Positions 43,967 to 52,271 of a stretch of DNA of 64,000 bases are shown in pieces. The position numbers and the translations under genes were made by a program. Position 1 is the stretch's first letter; each line of letters starts with the position of its first letter. This stretch comes from Salinibacterium amurskyense (lineage in GTDB: Bacteria > Actinomycetota > Actinomycetes > Actinomycetales > Microbacteriaceae), in NCBI RefSeq assembly GCF_002797685.1, contig NZ_PGFH01000001.1, positions 310,001 to 374,000 of the forward strand, written 5' to 3'. The notes beneath the pieces were generated by a model that was not told where the DNA came from, searched no databases, and saw only the letters and a list, made by a program, of their open reading frames with translations.

Positions 43967-45523
43967 GTGGAAAGTTTGAGCTATCTCGAAATTTTCCGGC
44001 AGCGATGGCTTGCAATCCTGATTGCTGTCGTGGTCGGAGTGGGTTCCGCTGCGCTTATTGCGTTCAGCATCGCGCCAACCTACACATCGACCGCCACCCT
44101 CTTCCTGTCGGTGAAAGACGTCAACGCCACGCTCGCGGAGCGTTCGCAATTCTCGCTCGCCCGGGTCAACTCGTACACCGACCTCGTGCGCAGTTCTGAG
44201 GTTCTCGAGCCCGTCATTTCCTCGCTCGATCTCAACCTCACGGTGCAAGAGTTGCGCAGCCAGGTCTCGGCAACCAACCCGAACAGCACGGTGAACATCA
44301 ACATCGCCGCCGAGGCCAGTAGTGCTCAGGATGCTGCGCTCATCGCCAACGCGGTCGCCGACAGCCTCTCGCGCTTGGTCTCTCGCGTCGAAAACTTCGG
44401 CACGTTCTCGGTGTCGCTCGAGCGCCTCATCCCAGCCCTGCCGCCGTCGGCTCCGAGCGCTCCGCAAAAGACGGTCATTCTCGGGCTCGGTCTGGTAGCG
44501 GGGCTCGCCGCTGGCGCGGTACTCGCTCTGCTCTTGGCTCGTTTCGATCACCGGATGCGCCAGCCCGCCGATGTGCGCCGTGTCACCGGATTGCCCGTGC
44601 TCGCGGCCGTTCCCCGCGGTCATCGTCGCGCCCGCGGTCAGGCTCCTGGCGCGGAATCGACGGTGGATGCCGCCTACGCGGAAGCGCTCGCCCGCATCAC
44701 GCAGGCCAACGGCGGCACGGTGCCGCGCATCCTGTTGCTCGCGCCCGCGGGAGCGACCGCTCATCACGCCTCGGTGTCGCTCGGTGTTGTCGGTGCGGTT
44801 GCGGCCACGGGGCGCCAAGCGCTCTTCGTTGAAGCCGAAGCCTCCACGGTCGACGATGGCGCCCTCGCGCACTACGCCGGTGAGGCCGGGGTCGCGGAGT
44901 TGCTCAACGAAACGACGACACTGGCCGAAGTGGCCCGCCCTCTCGAGGACTCCGACGCCCTGTGCGTCACCGCAGGTGTCGCCGCAACGACCGAAGTCAC
45001 TGCGGAGAAGACCCTACGCTCAGTGCTCACGCGGTTCATCTCGCGAGCGGATGTCGTAGTCACGCAAGCAACCTCCGAGAGTCGACCGCTGAGCATCCCA
45101 CTCCTCGCCCCCTTCACCGAAGTAGCGATTGTCGTCGTTCGCTACAACCACTCCTCCGAAGCGGAACTCGCGCAGACGGTGAGCCAGTTGCGCATCGCCG
45201 GCGTGCGCCCGCTCGGTGTGCTGCTCACCGACGTGCCCAACGCCCGCCACATCGAACTCATGGCCACCTGGACGCCCGAAGACTTCGCCAATGCTCCGGC
45301 GAAAGCGCACGTGCATCTGCGTCGCAAGGCAGACAAGTCCGCCCCGAAACCAGCCGCAACACCCAAGCCCTCGCCCCCGAAGCCGGCCCCTCCCGCCCCG
45401 CGCTCAACCAGCGCGCTGACGAATGCTGACAACCGCCCCGCCACTGATGCCCCCGCCGATGACGGCGCCGACACCGCTGCCGCCGTGCGCTCGAGCGAGA
45501 ATGAACGAGTGGTCGTGGACTGA
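43967..45523 (+). CDS. Wzz-like chain-length protein with degenerate kinase domain
   Basis: 518 residues from a GTG at 43967 (an in-frame TTG at 43937 is an alternative). The Wzz domain begins YLEIFRQRWLAILIAVVVGVG, with a first membrane helix, an extracytoplasmic part (~40-150) and a second helix VILGLGLVAGLAAGAVLALLLA. The cytoplasmic part resembles a BY-kinase (RILLLAPAGATAHHASVSLGVVGA), but the Walker A lacks GKS/T and no Tyr cluster ends the protein; instead there is a Lys/Pro-rich tail. It should regulate chain length or export without being an active kinase. Its stop overlaps the polymerase ATG by one base. Confidence 0.87.
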   Translation: MESLSYLEIFRQRWLAILIAVVVGVGSAALIAFSIAPTYTSTATLFLSVKDVNATLAERSQFSLARVNSYTDLVRSSEVLEPVISSLDLNLTVQELRSQVSATNPNSTVNINIAAEASSAQDAALIANAVADSLSRLVSRVENFGTFSVSLERLIPALPPSAPSAPQKTVILGLGLVAGLAAGAVLALLLARFDHRMRQPADVRRVTGLPVLAAVPRGHRRARGQAPGAESTVDAAYAEALARITQANGGTVPRILLLAPAGATAHHASVSLGVVGAVAATGRQALFVEAEASTVDDGALAHYAGEAGVAELLNETTTLAEVARPLEDSDALCVTAGVAATTEVTAEKTLRSVLTRFISRADVVVTQATSESRPLSIPLLAPFTEVAIVVVRYNHSSEAELAQTVSQLRIAGVRPLGVLLTDVPNARHIELMATWTPEDFANAPAKAHVHLRRKADKSAPKPAATPKPSPPKPAPPAPRSTSALTNADNRPATDAPADDGADTAAAVRSSENERVVVD

Positions 45524-46794
45524 TGTTTACGACAGAACCGCGGGGGCGCAGTACCGTCTCACGTTCCTTGATCGGAACGTGGCTCCTCGTAGCTCTGAGC
45601 GTGGTGTCGTGGCGCCCCGATGCCCTCTTCGACGGCGGCTTCGACGTAGTCGTGATCGCCAAAGCGCTCGTGGCCTTCACCGCTTTTCTGTGCGCTCTAC
45701 TGATCCATTCGCGTGCGCGAGTGCACGCTCGCGTCGGAGTGCGTTCGCTCATCCTGTTGTTCATCGTGGTCGGGCTTTCGTGCGTGGGGGCGCTCGCGAC
45801 CGACAGTCCGATGCCTTCCCTTGTGCTGGCCGTACGCATCGTGCTGCTCGCCGCCACGGTCTACGTGCTGGCGAGTAGTGCTGCGCCACTTGAGGTGTTG
45901 ACCTCGCTGTTCATCGCGATGGGCATCCTGACTCTTATTGGTGCCGCGAGCGGGCTGCCCGAGTTTCTGAGCGACGGCCGACTGCCGAGCGGCATCCCCG
46001 CCATGAAACCCAACGAGCTCGCCGGGCTAGCGGCACCGCCCCTGCTCGCGATCGCGATTGCTATTGCGCAGCGCGGGCTCACCCCGCGCAAAGCGGCATT
46101 GCTCGTGACGTTCGCCGCGATTCTGCTCGCCACCGGATCCCGCACCACCCTGATCGTTGTCGTCATTGCGATGGTGCTGGCTGTCGTGTTGGCTTGGCCG
46201 GTTCCGCACTCCACGGGCATCGCCCTCATCCTGCTCGCGCCAGTGTCGTATGCCGTCGTGGCATTCACGAATGTGGTTTCTGAGGTCGCAATTCGCGGTC
46301 AAGATGTGAGCGAACTCGCCACCCTCAGCTCGCGCACGATCGCGTGGCAGGCCGTGTTCAGCATCCCCATGGACACTTGGCACAAATGGATCGGCGTCGG
46401 CCTCGCGGCAAAGACCATCGAAGTGAATCAGCGCTGGTGGGACGTTCAGGTGCTCGATAGCAGCTGGATCTCGATCCTCTCGCAAGCGGGCATCCTCGGT
46501 CTAATCGCCGTCGGCATCTGGGTGCTCTTCACCGTGAGAGACAGTCTCAAGAACCGCGAGCTGCGCACCCTCACTCTTCCCCTTCTCGTCCTGCTTCTCG
46601 TGCGGAGCGCGCTCGAGAACGGGCTTATCGAGTCGAGCGTGACCTTCACGCTCTTCTTCCTCACCTCGCTCGTTCTCGAGCGAGGGCACCGGTACCCCTT
46701 CGAACACGACCGCTCTGCGCGATTCGCGCTCGCCGTGGCACCGGCACCCACCCCCATCACAGAACTCACACCTCCCCCGACCCGAACCCGGTGA
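45523..46794 (+). CDS. Wzy/O-antigen ligase-like polysaccharide polymerase
   Basis: 423 residues with about 11-12 predicted membrane helices. The Wzy_C-type loop is seen around residues 275-310: SSRTIAWQAVFSIPMDTW, GVGLAA and the DSSWISILSQAGILGL segment. It would join repeat units on the outer face of the membrane. It is translationally coupled to the Wzz-like gene (TGATG) and followed by the cytidylyltransferase gene after four bases. Sequence similarity in this family is low, so polymerase versus ligase cannot be separated. Confidence 0.83.
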   Translation: MFTTEPRGRSTVSRSLIGTWLLVALSVVSWRPDALFDGGFDVVVIAKALVAFTAFLCALLIHSRARVHARVGVRSLILLFIVVGLSCVGALATDSPMPSLVLAVRIVLLAATVYVLASSAAPLEVLTSLFIAMGILTLIGAASGLPEFLSDGRLPSGIPAMKPNELAGLAAPPLLAIAIAIAQRGLTPRKAALLVTFAAILLATGSRTTLIVVVIAMVLAVVLAWPVPHSTGIALILLAPVSYAVVAFTNVVSEVAIRGQDVSELATLSSRTIAWQAVFSIPMDTWHKWIGVGLAAKTIEVNQRWWDVQVLDSSWISILSQAGILGLIAVGIWVLFTVRDSLKNRELRTLTLPLLVLLLVRSALENGLIESSVTFTLFFLTSLVLERGHRYPFEHDRSARFALAVAPAPTPITELTPPPTRTR

Positions 46795-46798
46795 GCAT

Positions 46799-47242
46799 AT
46801 GTCTCAAAGAATTGGATACGCCGCAGGAGCCTACGATCTCTTTCACGTTGGCCACTTGAACATTCTCAAACGCGCCAAAGAACAGTGCGACTACCTGATC
46901 GCCGGAGTTGTCTCCGACGAAATGCTGGAGCAGACCAAGAAGCTGCGGCCCACCGTGCCGCTCGACGAGCGCTTAGAAATCGTGCGCAGCATTTGTTACG
47001 TGGATGAGGCAGTAGCTGAAACGGTGCCCGACAAGTTGGAAATGTGGCGTCGTTTGCAGTTCACGACGTTCTTCAAGGGCGATGACTGGCGCGGCACCGA
47101 AAAGGGGCTGAATCTGGAGCGTGAGTTCGCCGCCGTGGGGGTGGAAGTTGTGTACTTTCCGTACACGGCCAACACCTCAAGCACCGGCCTACGGCATGCA
47201 CTCGAACTGATCGAAGAGATGTCGGCGCGAGCCCGCGCCTAA
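46799..47242 (+). CDS. Cytidylyltransferase, glycerol-3-phosphate type
   Basis: 147 residues, the length of TagD/GCT enzymes. The nucleotidyltransferase motif DLFHVGHLNIL (H-x-G-H) is at residues 14-24; KGDDWRGTEKG and the C-terminal NTSSTGLRHA (counterpart of RTEGISTT) complete the active site. It makes CDP-glycerol or a similar CDP-polyol from CTP and an alditol phosphate in the cytoplasm. It ends the Wzz-Wzy operon and could supply the CDP-alcohol transferase at 30393, implying phospho-polyol groups on the glycan or its lipid anchor. Confidence 0.88.
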   Translation: MSQRIGYAAGAYDLFHVGHLNILKRAKEQCDYLIAGVVSDEMLEQTKKLRPTVPLDERLEIVRSICYVDEAVAETVPDKLEMWRRLQFTTFFKGDDWRGTEKGLNLEREFAAVGVEVVYFPYTANTSSTGLRHALELIEEMSARARA

Positions 47243-47326
47243 GGCTCCCGTTCAGACAGCCGGAATAGCGTGGCGGCGCGGGCGGTTCACCCCTGCAACG
47301 ACCTTTCCCCAATTATTTGGAGCGCC

Positions 47327-47971
47327 ATGAATCTCACTCAGCAGCTCAAAGAACGTGCCGACAACAGCGCAGCAACCAAGTCCGCCGAAGACACCGCCAC
47401 TCTCACTAACTCGGTGACCGAGGTCGAAAAGGCTGGCATCGTCAACAACGCGCTCAAAGTCGGCGACACTGCCCCCGACTTTGCTCTCGCGGATGCCGAA
47501 GGCAACACGGTGCGACTGAGCGAGCTGCTGGAAAAGGGTCCCGTTGCTCTCGCGTTCTACCGCGGCTCTTGGTGCCCGTATTGCAACATCGAACTCAAGG
47601 CGCTGCAGGACATGCTGCCCGAGTTCCGTGCTGCCGGAGCAACCCTCGTGGCGATCTCGCCGCAAACCCCCGACGAGTCACTCTCGCTCGAAGAGAAGCA
47701 CAACCTCGAATTCCCGGTGTTGTCCGACGGTGAGCTCGAAGCGATCAACGGCTTCGGACTTCTTCACCCTGTGGATGACCGCACTAAGGCTTTCTACGAA
47801 AAGTCGGGCTACGACCTCGTGAAGTCCAACGGAGCGACCGGATGGCAGCTGCCGCTGCCCGCAACCTATGTGATTGCGCCCGACCGCAGCATCCGCTTCG
47901 CCTTCGTTAACGCCGACTACAAGCTGCGCGCCGAGCCCGCCGATGTCGTCGAGGCGATCAAGGCGATCTAA
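47327..47971 (+). CDS. Peroxiredoxin-like (AhpC/TSA) protein
   Basis: 214 residues from the ATG at 47327; a longer frame from 47270 lacks a ribosome site. After a helical N-terminus, GDTAPDFALADAEGN starts the thioredoxin-like fold and FYRGSWCPYCNIEL carries a C-x-x-C at the active site, with ISPQTPDES downstream. This matches the peroxiredoxin-like group in which the peroxidatic Cys sits in W-C-P-Y-C rather than the PxxxTxxC of classical 2-Cys enzymes. It is cytoplasmic and would reduce peroxides or disulfides. No operon partner is obvious. Confidence 0.88.
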   Translation: MNLTQQLKERADNSAATKSAEDTATLTNSVTEVEKAGIVNNALKVGDTAPDFALADAEGNTVRLSELLEKGPVALAFYRGSWCPYCNIELKALQDMLPEFRAAGATLVAISPQTPDESLSLEEKHNLEFPVLSDGELEAINGFGLLHPVDDRTKAFYEKSGYDLVKSNGATGWQLPLPATYVIAPDRSIRFAFVNADYKLRAEPADVVEAIKAI

Positions 47972-48030
47972 ACCGTTCTTGGTCGTAGTCTGGGGAGGCC
48001 CCGCTTCACCGTTCGGAAAGTAGAAACCGC

Positions 48031-48795
48031 ATGACTCACCAGTTCTCCAGTTACGTCGCCATCGGAGACAGCTTCACTGAGGGCGTCGGAGATGAACTGC
48101 CGGACGGTCGGGTGCGCGGCTGGGCCGACCAGGTGGCGCTCGGGCTCGCGCTCGCCTCGCCGAACCCGGTCGGGTACGCCAACCTCGCCATCCGTGGACG
48201 CCTCCTCGCACCCATCGCGGGGGAGCAGTTGCAGGCGGCGGTCGCCCTCCGGCCTCAGCTGATGAGCATCAACGGTGGCGGAAACGACATCATGCGCCCC
48301 AAGGTTTCGCTGGAATCGATCACCGACCAGCTGCTGGCCGCTGTTGACACGGCGACGGCTAGCGGCATCCACGTTCTTCTGCTCAGTGGGGGAAACCCGA
48401 GCAAGCATTTGCCGTTCGGATCGGTAATGTCCACGCGCGGTGACCGCTTGGCTCAAGAGGTTATGTCGCGGGCGTCGAAAGACCACGTGACCTTCGTGAA
48501 CAACTGGGCCGATCAGGAGTTGACCAAACTCCAGTATTGGTCGGTCGACAAGCTGCACCTCAATGCGCGCGGGCACGCCCGGGTCGCGAGCAACGTGCTG
48601 TCGGCGCTCGAGATTCCGGTGCCCGACTTCGCTGCAGACGAGGGGCCAGCGGATGACGCCCGCCCCCGCACCGCCGCCTACTGGCGTGAATACGTGCTCC
48701 CGTGGATCGGTCGCCGTCTCACGGGCCGTTCCTCCGGCGACAACCGCGAACCGAAGAGTGCCACCCTGCAGCCCGTGGAGATCGCGGGGCGCTAG
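48031..48795 (+). CDS. SGNH/GDSL-type hydrolase
   Basis: 254 residues, no signal peptide. Block I is AIGDSFTEGVGDE with the nucleophile Ser, block II AIRGR, block III SINGGGNDI with Asn, and block V DKLHLNARGHARVA with the Asp-His pair, so the catalytic set is complete. Typical substrates are acyl or acetyl esters on lipids or carbohydrates; the substrate here is unknown. A helical C-terminal tail of ~50 residues (YWREYVLPWIGRRLTGR) matches actinobacterial relatives. Confidence 0.9.
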   Translation: MTHQFSSYVAIGDSFTEGVGDELPDGRVRGWADQVALGLALASPNPVGYANLAIRGRLLAPIAGEQLQAAVALRPQLMSINGGGNDIMRPKVSLESITDQLLAAVDTATASGIHVLLLSGGNPSKHLPFGSVMSTRGDRLAQEVMSRASKDHVTFVNNWADQELTKLQYWSVDKLHLNARGHARVASNVLSALEIPVPDFAADEGPADDARPRTAAYWREYVLPWIGRRLTGRSSGDNREPKSATLQPVEIAGR

Positions 48796-48845
48796 CTTTC
48801 GGCGGAGCGGCGGGGCTTTCATTGTGGATAGCGCCCGTTAAAAAT

Positions 48846-48880
48846 GAAACCGTCGTGATCAAATGATCTACGACGGTTTC
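48846..48880. terminator. Strong hairpin between esterase and Abi genes
   Basis: Stem of 15 pairs with a single bulged T at 48869 (GAAACCGTCGTGATC pairing with GATC-T-ACGACGGTTTC) and an AAAT loop. It follows the esterase stop by about 50 bases and separates it from the Abi-like gene. Confidence 0.75.
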
Positions 48881-48897
48881 CGAAACCCGCTCGGCCT

Positions 48898-49686
48898 GTG
48901 CCGGGGGGAATATGTGTCAAGAATAGCTCTGATCTTTTGATTCCTCAACCCACACTGAGCGAGCAACGAGCCCTCATCGCGAGCTTGGCAAAGCAGAGAT
49001 TGCGGCGCTTCCGTGAGGTTACAGACGGAGACCGGGACGCTATTTCTCTGTATCTCTTGGACTCTGAAATCGCTTCGCACTTGCACGCGGGGGTGCGTTT
49101 CGTTGAGGTCGGGTTGCGCGAAAAAATGCATCGATCATTAGCGGAGGTGTACGGCGAGCGTTGGTTCGACGATTCTGCGGGCATTCTTGACGAGGGCACG
49201 CTCCGCTCTATTTCTCGGGCGACGGCTCAGGTGGGCCCCCACGCCTCGGCGGGCAAGGTGGTCGCGCAACTGATGCTCGGCACATGGGTGGACTTGCTTG
49301 GCCGAGGCGAAGTGAAAGCTGACGGTTCTAAAGCGCGTTACGTGCGAGATGTGTGGGAACCTGCGTTCAAGCACTCATTCTCACTCCCCCGTTCGGAACT
49401 GCGCGCACTGGCGATGCGTATTAACTGGGCGCGCAACCGCATCAGTCATTGTGAGCCTGTTGTCTTCGGGCTCCCCATGCCGGGGCTCGGGGCACCTGGG
49501 CACAGGGTGCGCCGATCACCAGAGAGGTTGTTCGCGGATATCCAGATGCTCGTTGCGGTCACGGAACCCGGTCTCGCGCCGTGGATTGCCGGTTGGGGGC
49601 AGACGAAAGCGCTATTCCGTCACGAACTCGCCGTGCGAGCGTTAAGCCACGTCGCGGATGACTCTTCTGTGCGCCTTCAGCTCTAG
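48898..49686 (+). CDS. Abi-like protein with HEPN RNase motif
   Basis: About 262 residues, all helical, of the Abi_2/Abi-like type. The hallmark is WARNRISHCEPVVF near residues 178-190: R179-N180-x3-H184 is the HEPN ribonuclease motif and HCEP replaces the family HHEPI. HAGVRFVEVGLREKMH near 62-78 is the other conserved helix. Family members are abortive-infection or toxin RNases. No antitoxin partner is visible in this window, so it may act alone like AbiD/AbiF types. The start is uncertain: GTG at 48898 has no clear ribosome site and a TTG at 48937 would also fit. Confidence 0.8.
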   Translation: MPGGICVKNSSDLLIPQPTLSEQRALIASLAKQRLRRFREVTDGDRDAISLYLLDSEIASHLHAGVRFVEVGLREKMHRSLAEVYGERWFDDSAGILDEGTLRSISRATAQVGPHASAGKVVAQLMLGTWVDLLGRGEVKADGSKARYVRDVWEPAFKHSFSLPRSELRALAMRINWARNRISHCEPVVFGLPMPGLGAPGHRVRRSPERLFADIQMLVAVTEPGLAPWIAGWGQTKALFRHELAVRALSHVADDSSVRLQL

Positions 49687-49700
49687 CTCAGCGCTGCGCG

Positions 49701-50318
49701 CTAGTTGCGCGCGGCGAGCAGTTCCGCGAGGCGCGGCAGCTGGGTCTCATCGGCGAGTGCCGAACCGACCGCTACAACCTTGGCGCCTGCGTTGAGGTAT
49801 TCGCCGGCGTTGCCCGCATCCATTCCGCCGGTCGCGACGAAACGCATCGCGGGGAACGGTCCGCGCATCGCGCCGAACCAACTCGTGCCGAGAAGGGATG
49901 CTGGGAAGGCCTTCACCCAGGTGAGGCCAGCGTTCTGGGCCGTCTGAACTTCAGTCGCAGTGGCGACGCCAGGAAGTGGTGGCATGCCCGCTTCGAACGA
50001 GGCGCGAACGACGTCGAGGTCGAAGCCGGGGCTCACGGTGAAAGCTGCTCCGGCATCCGCTGCTTGACGCACGTGCTCCAGAGTGACGACGGTTCCGGCG
50101 CCGACAGACTTGCCGAGGTCCTTGCCGGCGGCAACGACCGCGCGCAACGCTTCGACATCCTCGTCGCTCTGGATGGGCACCTCGACCGAGTCGATGCCGA
50201 GTTCCCAGGCGGTGCGTGCCAGAGCAACACTGCGCTCGACGCCGAAGCCGCGAAGGATTGCCATGAGGGGCTGACCGTCGAAGAGCTGGTCGAGCGATGC
50301 GTTAGAGATCTGAGCCAT
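49701..50318 (-). CDS. eda: KDPG/KHG aldolase
   Basis: 205-residue class I aldolase. The catalytic Glu lies in DSVEVPIQ, the phosphate/carboxylate site in GAGTVV and PGFDLDVV, PGVATATEV precedes the Schiff-base Lys in WVKAFPAS, and FVATGGMD closes the barrel. It splits 2-keto-3-deoxy-6-phosphogluconate to pyruvate and glyceraldehyde-3-phosphate. It lies 58 bases downstream of the KDG kinase gene on the same strand, giving the two-step end of the uronate/gluconate route. Confidence 0.92.
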   Translation of the reverse strand: MAQISNASLDQLFDGQPLMAILRGFGVERSVALARTAWELGIDSVEVPIQSDEDVEALRAVVAAGKDLGKSVGAGTVVTLEHVRQAADAGAAFTVSPGFDLDVVRASFEAGMPPLPGVATATEVQTAQNAGLTWVKAFPASLLGTSWFGAMRGPFPAMRFVATGGMDAGNAGEYLNAGAKVVAVGSALADETQLPRLAELLAARN

Positions 50319-50376
50319 GAGAGAGCCTTTCAGAAGCGAGCGAGGGTGAGGAGTGAGGGGTTGATGGAGGAAAAAG

Positions 50377-51285
50377 TTAGAGGGTGGGGAGGTCGGTGGT
50401 GGACTTCAAGACCAGGGCAGCGCGATCGTGGCCGAGGCTTAGCCGCTGCTCGGGGGAGAGGCCGGTGAGGTAGCCGCTGAGGTAACCAGCCGCGAAAGCA
50501 TCTCCCGCACCGACGGCTTCGACGACATCCACCTTGTGGGCGGGTACGAACACGTGGCCCTCCGCATTGAACTCAGTCGCGCCGACATCGCCGTCTTTGA
50601 TCACGAGAAAGTCGGTGTTCTCGAGCAGCGCGCGCACTTCTTCGGGAGTCGTCGTGCCCCAGAGCACTTCGGCTTCATCGAGGCCGACGAGCACGATGTT
50701 CGCACGGCGGGCGAGGGCCAGCAGCGTGGGGCCGGCTTCGGCGACCGGCCAGAGCGCTGCACGGTAGTTCACGTCGAAACTCACGACGGTGTCGCTCTGC
50801 TGGGCGCGATCGAGCACTGACTCGATGAGCGCGGCGCACGTGGCCGAGAGCGACGGCGTGATCCCGGATATGTGGGTGATAGCAGCCTGCTCGAACGGAA
50901 CCTGGGCGAGATCATCCGGTGTCATGGCCGATGCCGCAGAACCCGCGCGATAGTAGGTCACACCGTTGCCGGGATCTTTGAAGTAAAAGCCGGTGGGGGC
51001 ATCCGGGGTAAATTTCACGAGACTCGTATCGACACCGCGCTCGCGCAATTGGCGTTCAACGCGACGACCGAAAGCATCGGTGCCGAGGTGGCTTGCCCAC
51101 GCGGCGTGATGGCCGAGAGCCGAGAGGTGCACGGCAACGTTCGACTCGGCGCCACCCGTTTCAAGGTGGAACAGTTCGGCGGTTTCGATGGGCTCGGCGA
51201 CCGTGGGCGCGATGAGCACCATGGTCTCGCCGATCGTAATGATCTCCGGCTGCGTCGTCGTCTGCACGGTTCCACTATCGACCAT
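50377..51285 (-). CDS. kdgK: 2-keto-3-deoxygluconate kinase (PfkB family)
   Basis: 302 residues from the ATG at 51285, just after the operator region. PfkB signatures: ETGGAESNVAVHLSALG (substrate site) and VDVVEAVGAGDAFAAGYLSG with the catalytic Asp in GAGD. VVSFDVNYRAALW and VIKDGDVGA fit KDG kinases. It phosphorylates KDG to KDPG for the adjoining aldolase. It is transcribed divergently from the IclR regulator, sharing the three half-sites at 51298-51323. Confidence 0.9.
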   Translation of the reverse strand: MVDSGTVQTTTQPEIITIGETMVLIAPTVAEPIETAELFHLETGGAESNVAVHLSALGHHAAWASHLGTDAFGRRVERQLRERGVDTSLVKFTPDAPTGFYFKDPGNGVTYYRAGSAASAMTPDDLAQVPFEQAAITHISGITPSLSATCAALIESVLDRAQQSDTVVSFDVNYRAALWPVAEAGPTLLALARRANIVLVGLDEAEVLWGTTTPEEVRALLENTDFLVIKDGDVGATEFNAEGHVFVPAHKVDVVEAVGAGDAFAAGYLSGYLTGLSPEQRLSLGHDRAALVLKSTTDLPTL

Positions 51286-51297
51286 GTGCGCATCCTG

Positions 51298-51323
51298 TGC
51301 AACACTGTTGCATATAGTGCAAC
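51298..51323. promoter_or_regulatory. IclR-type operator with three half-sites
   Basis: TGCAAC-ACT-GTTGCA (51298-51312) overlaps GTTGCA-TATAG-TGCAAC (51307-51323), so the middle half-site is shared by two inverted repeats. It lies between the divergent kinase and IclR genes, 12 bases from the kinase start. Confidence 0.78.
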
Positions 51324-51374
51324 ATGCGCGAGCGGGGCAAAGCTCCGCCAGTGCCGCAACGAGAGGGAGCCCGG

Positions 51375-52112
51375 ATGTCGCAGAGCGTTCGTCGCGCAGC
51401 ACGCATCGTCGATTCAATCGCCCGTCGCCCGGCGAGTGTCAGCGAGCTCGCCGAAGAGTTCGGAGTGCACCGCTCGACGATGTTCCGCGAAGTGCAGTCG
51501 CTCGAAGAGGTCGGCTACCTGCGCAAGCGAAAGAATGGCGAGTATGTGCTCGGGCTGCACCTCATCGCGCTCGCCCACCAGGCATCCGACAGTCTCGATC
51601 TGCGCGAGATTGCCCACGACCGCCTCCTGAAACTTCATCGCACGGTCGGCAACACCATTCACCTCGCCGCCCTCGTTGACCACAGCATTGTGTACGTCGA
51701 CAAGGTTGAAGACACCAGCGGGGTGCGTATGTATTCGCGCATCGGCAGCCCGGCGCGCCCCTACTGCAGCGGCGTCGGCAAAACGATTCTGGCCGAACTG
51801 CCCACCACCGATCGGGATGCCGTGCTCGCCGGCGTCGTGTGGGAGAAGTTCACCGACAAAACCCTGACCTCGCGCTCCCAACTGGATGCCGAACTCACCA
51901 CCGTTGCTGCCCGCGGGTGGGCGGTCGACGACGGCGAATTCGAAGACTTCGTGAACTGCATCGCCGTGCCGATCCACGGGCCGGCCTGCGTGGTGGGCGC
52001 GCTCTCGATCACCGCGATCCGGATGGCAGCCGATCTCAACGCTCTCAAAGCGCACCTACCGCTGCTGCAGTCAGTCGCCCGCGACATCTCGACGGAGCTC
52101 GGCGCAGTGTAG
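51375..52112 (+). CDS. kdgR: IclR-family regulator of the KDG/KDPG operon
   Basis: 245 residues from the ATG at 51375 (ribosome site GAGGGAG). N-terminal winged HTH: VSELAEEFGVHRSTMFREVQSL. The C-terminal effector domain has MYSRIGSPARPYCSGVGKTILAEL and GWAVDDGEFEDFVNCIAVPI, both typical of IclR. Divergent from kdgK/eda and next to the half-site cluster at 51298, it most likely represses them until a keto-deoxy acid binds. Confidence 0.9.
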   Translation: MSQSVRRAARIVDSIARRPASVSELAEEFGVHRSTMFREVQSLEEVGYLRKRKNGEYVLGLHLIALAHQASDSLDLREIAHDRLLKLHRTVGNTIHLAALVDHSIVYVDKVEDTSGVRMYSRIGSPARPYCSGVGKTILAELPTTDRDAVLAGVVWEKFTDKTLTSRSQLDAELTTVAARGWAVDDGEFEDFVNCIAVPIHGPACVVGALSITAIRMAADLNALKAHLPLLQSVARDISTELGAV

Positions 52113-52192
52113 CTCGCTGGCGCGCCGCTAATCCTGTAGCGCTTTGCCAGTGCTTCGCTGGCGAGCCCCTGCCGGACTGATGGCAGCGGGTT

Positions 52193-52227
52193 ATGAGTAG
52201 AAAACTAACGTCATGAGTAGTATTCTA
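52193..52227 (+). promoter_or_regulatory. Direct repeats upstream of the MNT/HEPN pair
   Basis: ATGAGTAGAAAACTA (52193-52207) and ATGAGTAGTATTCTA (52213-52227) repeat with a 20-base period, placing both on one face of the helix, 45-79 bases before the MNT gene. They could be sites for the HTH of the MNT protein. Confidence 0.6.
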
Positions 52228-52271
52228 ATCAAGTCTCAACGTGTTCGGGAAGCGAAGCGATCGGGGAAGGT

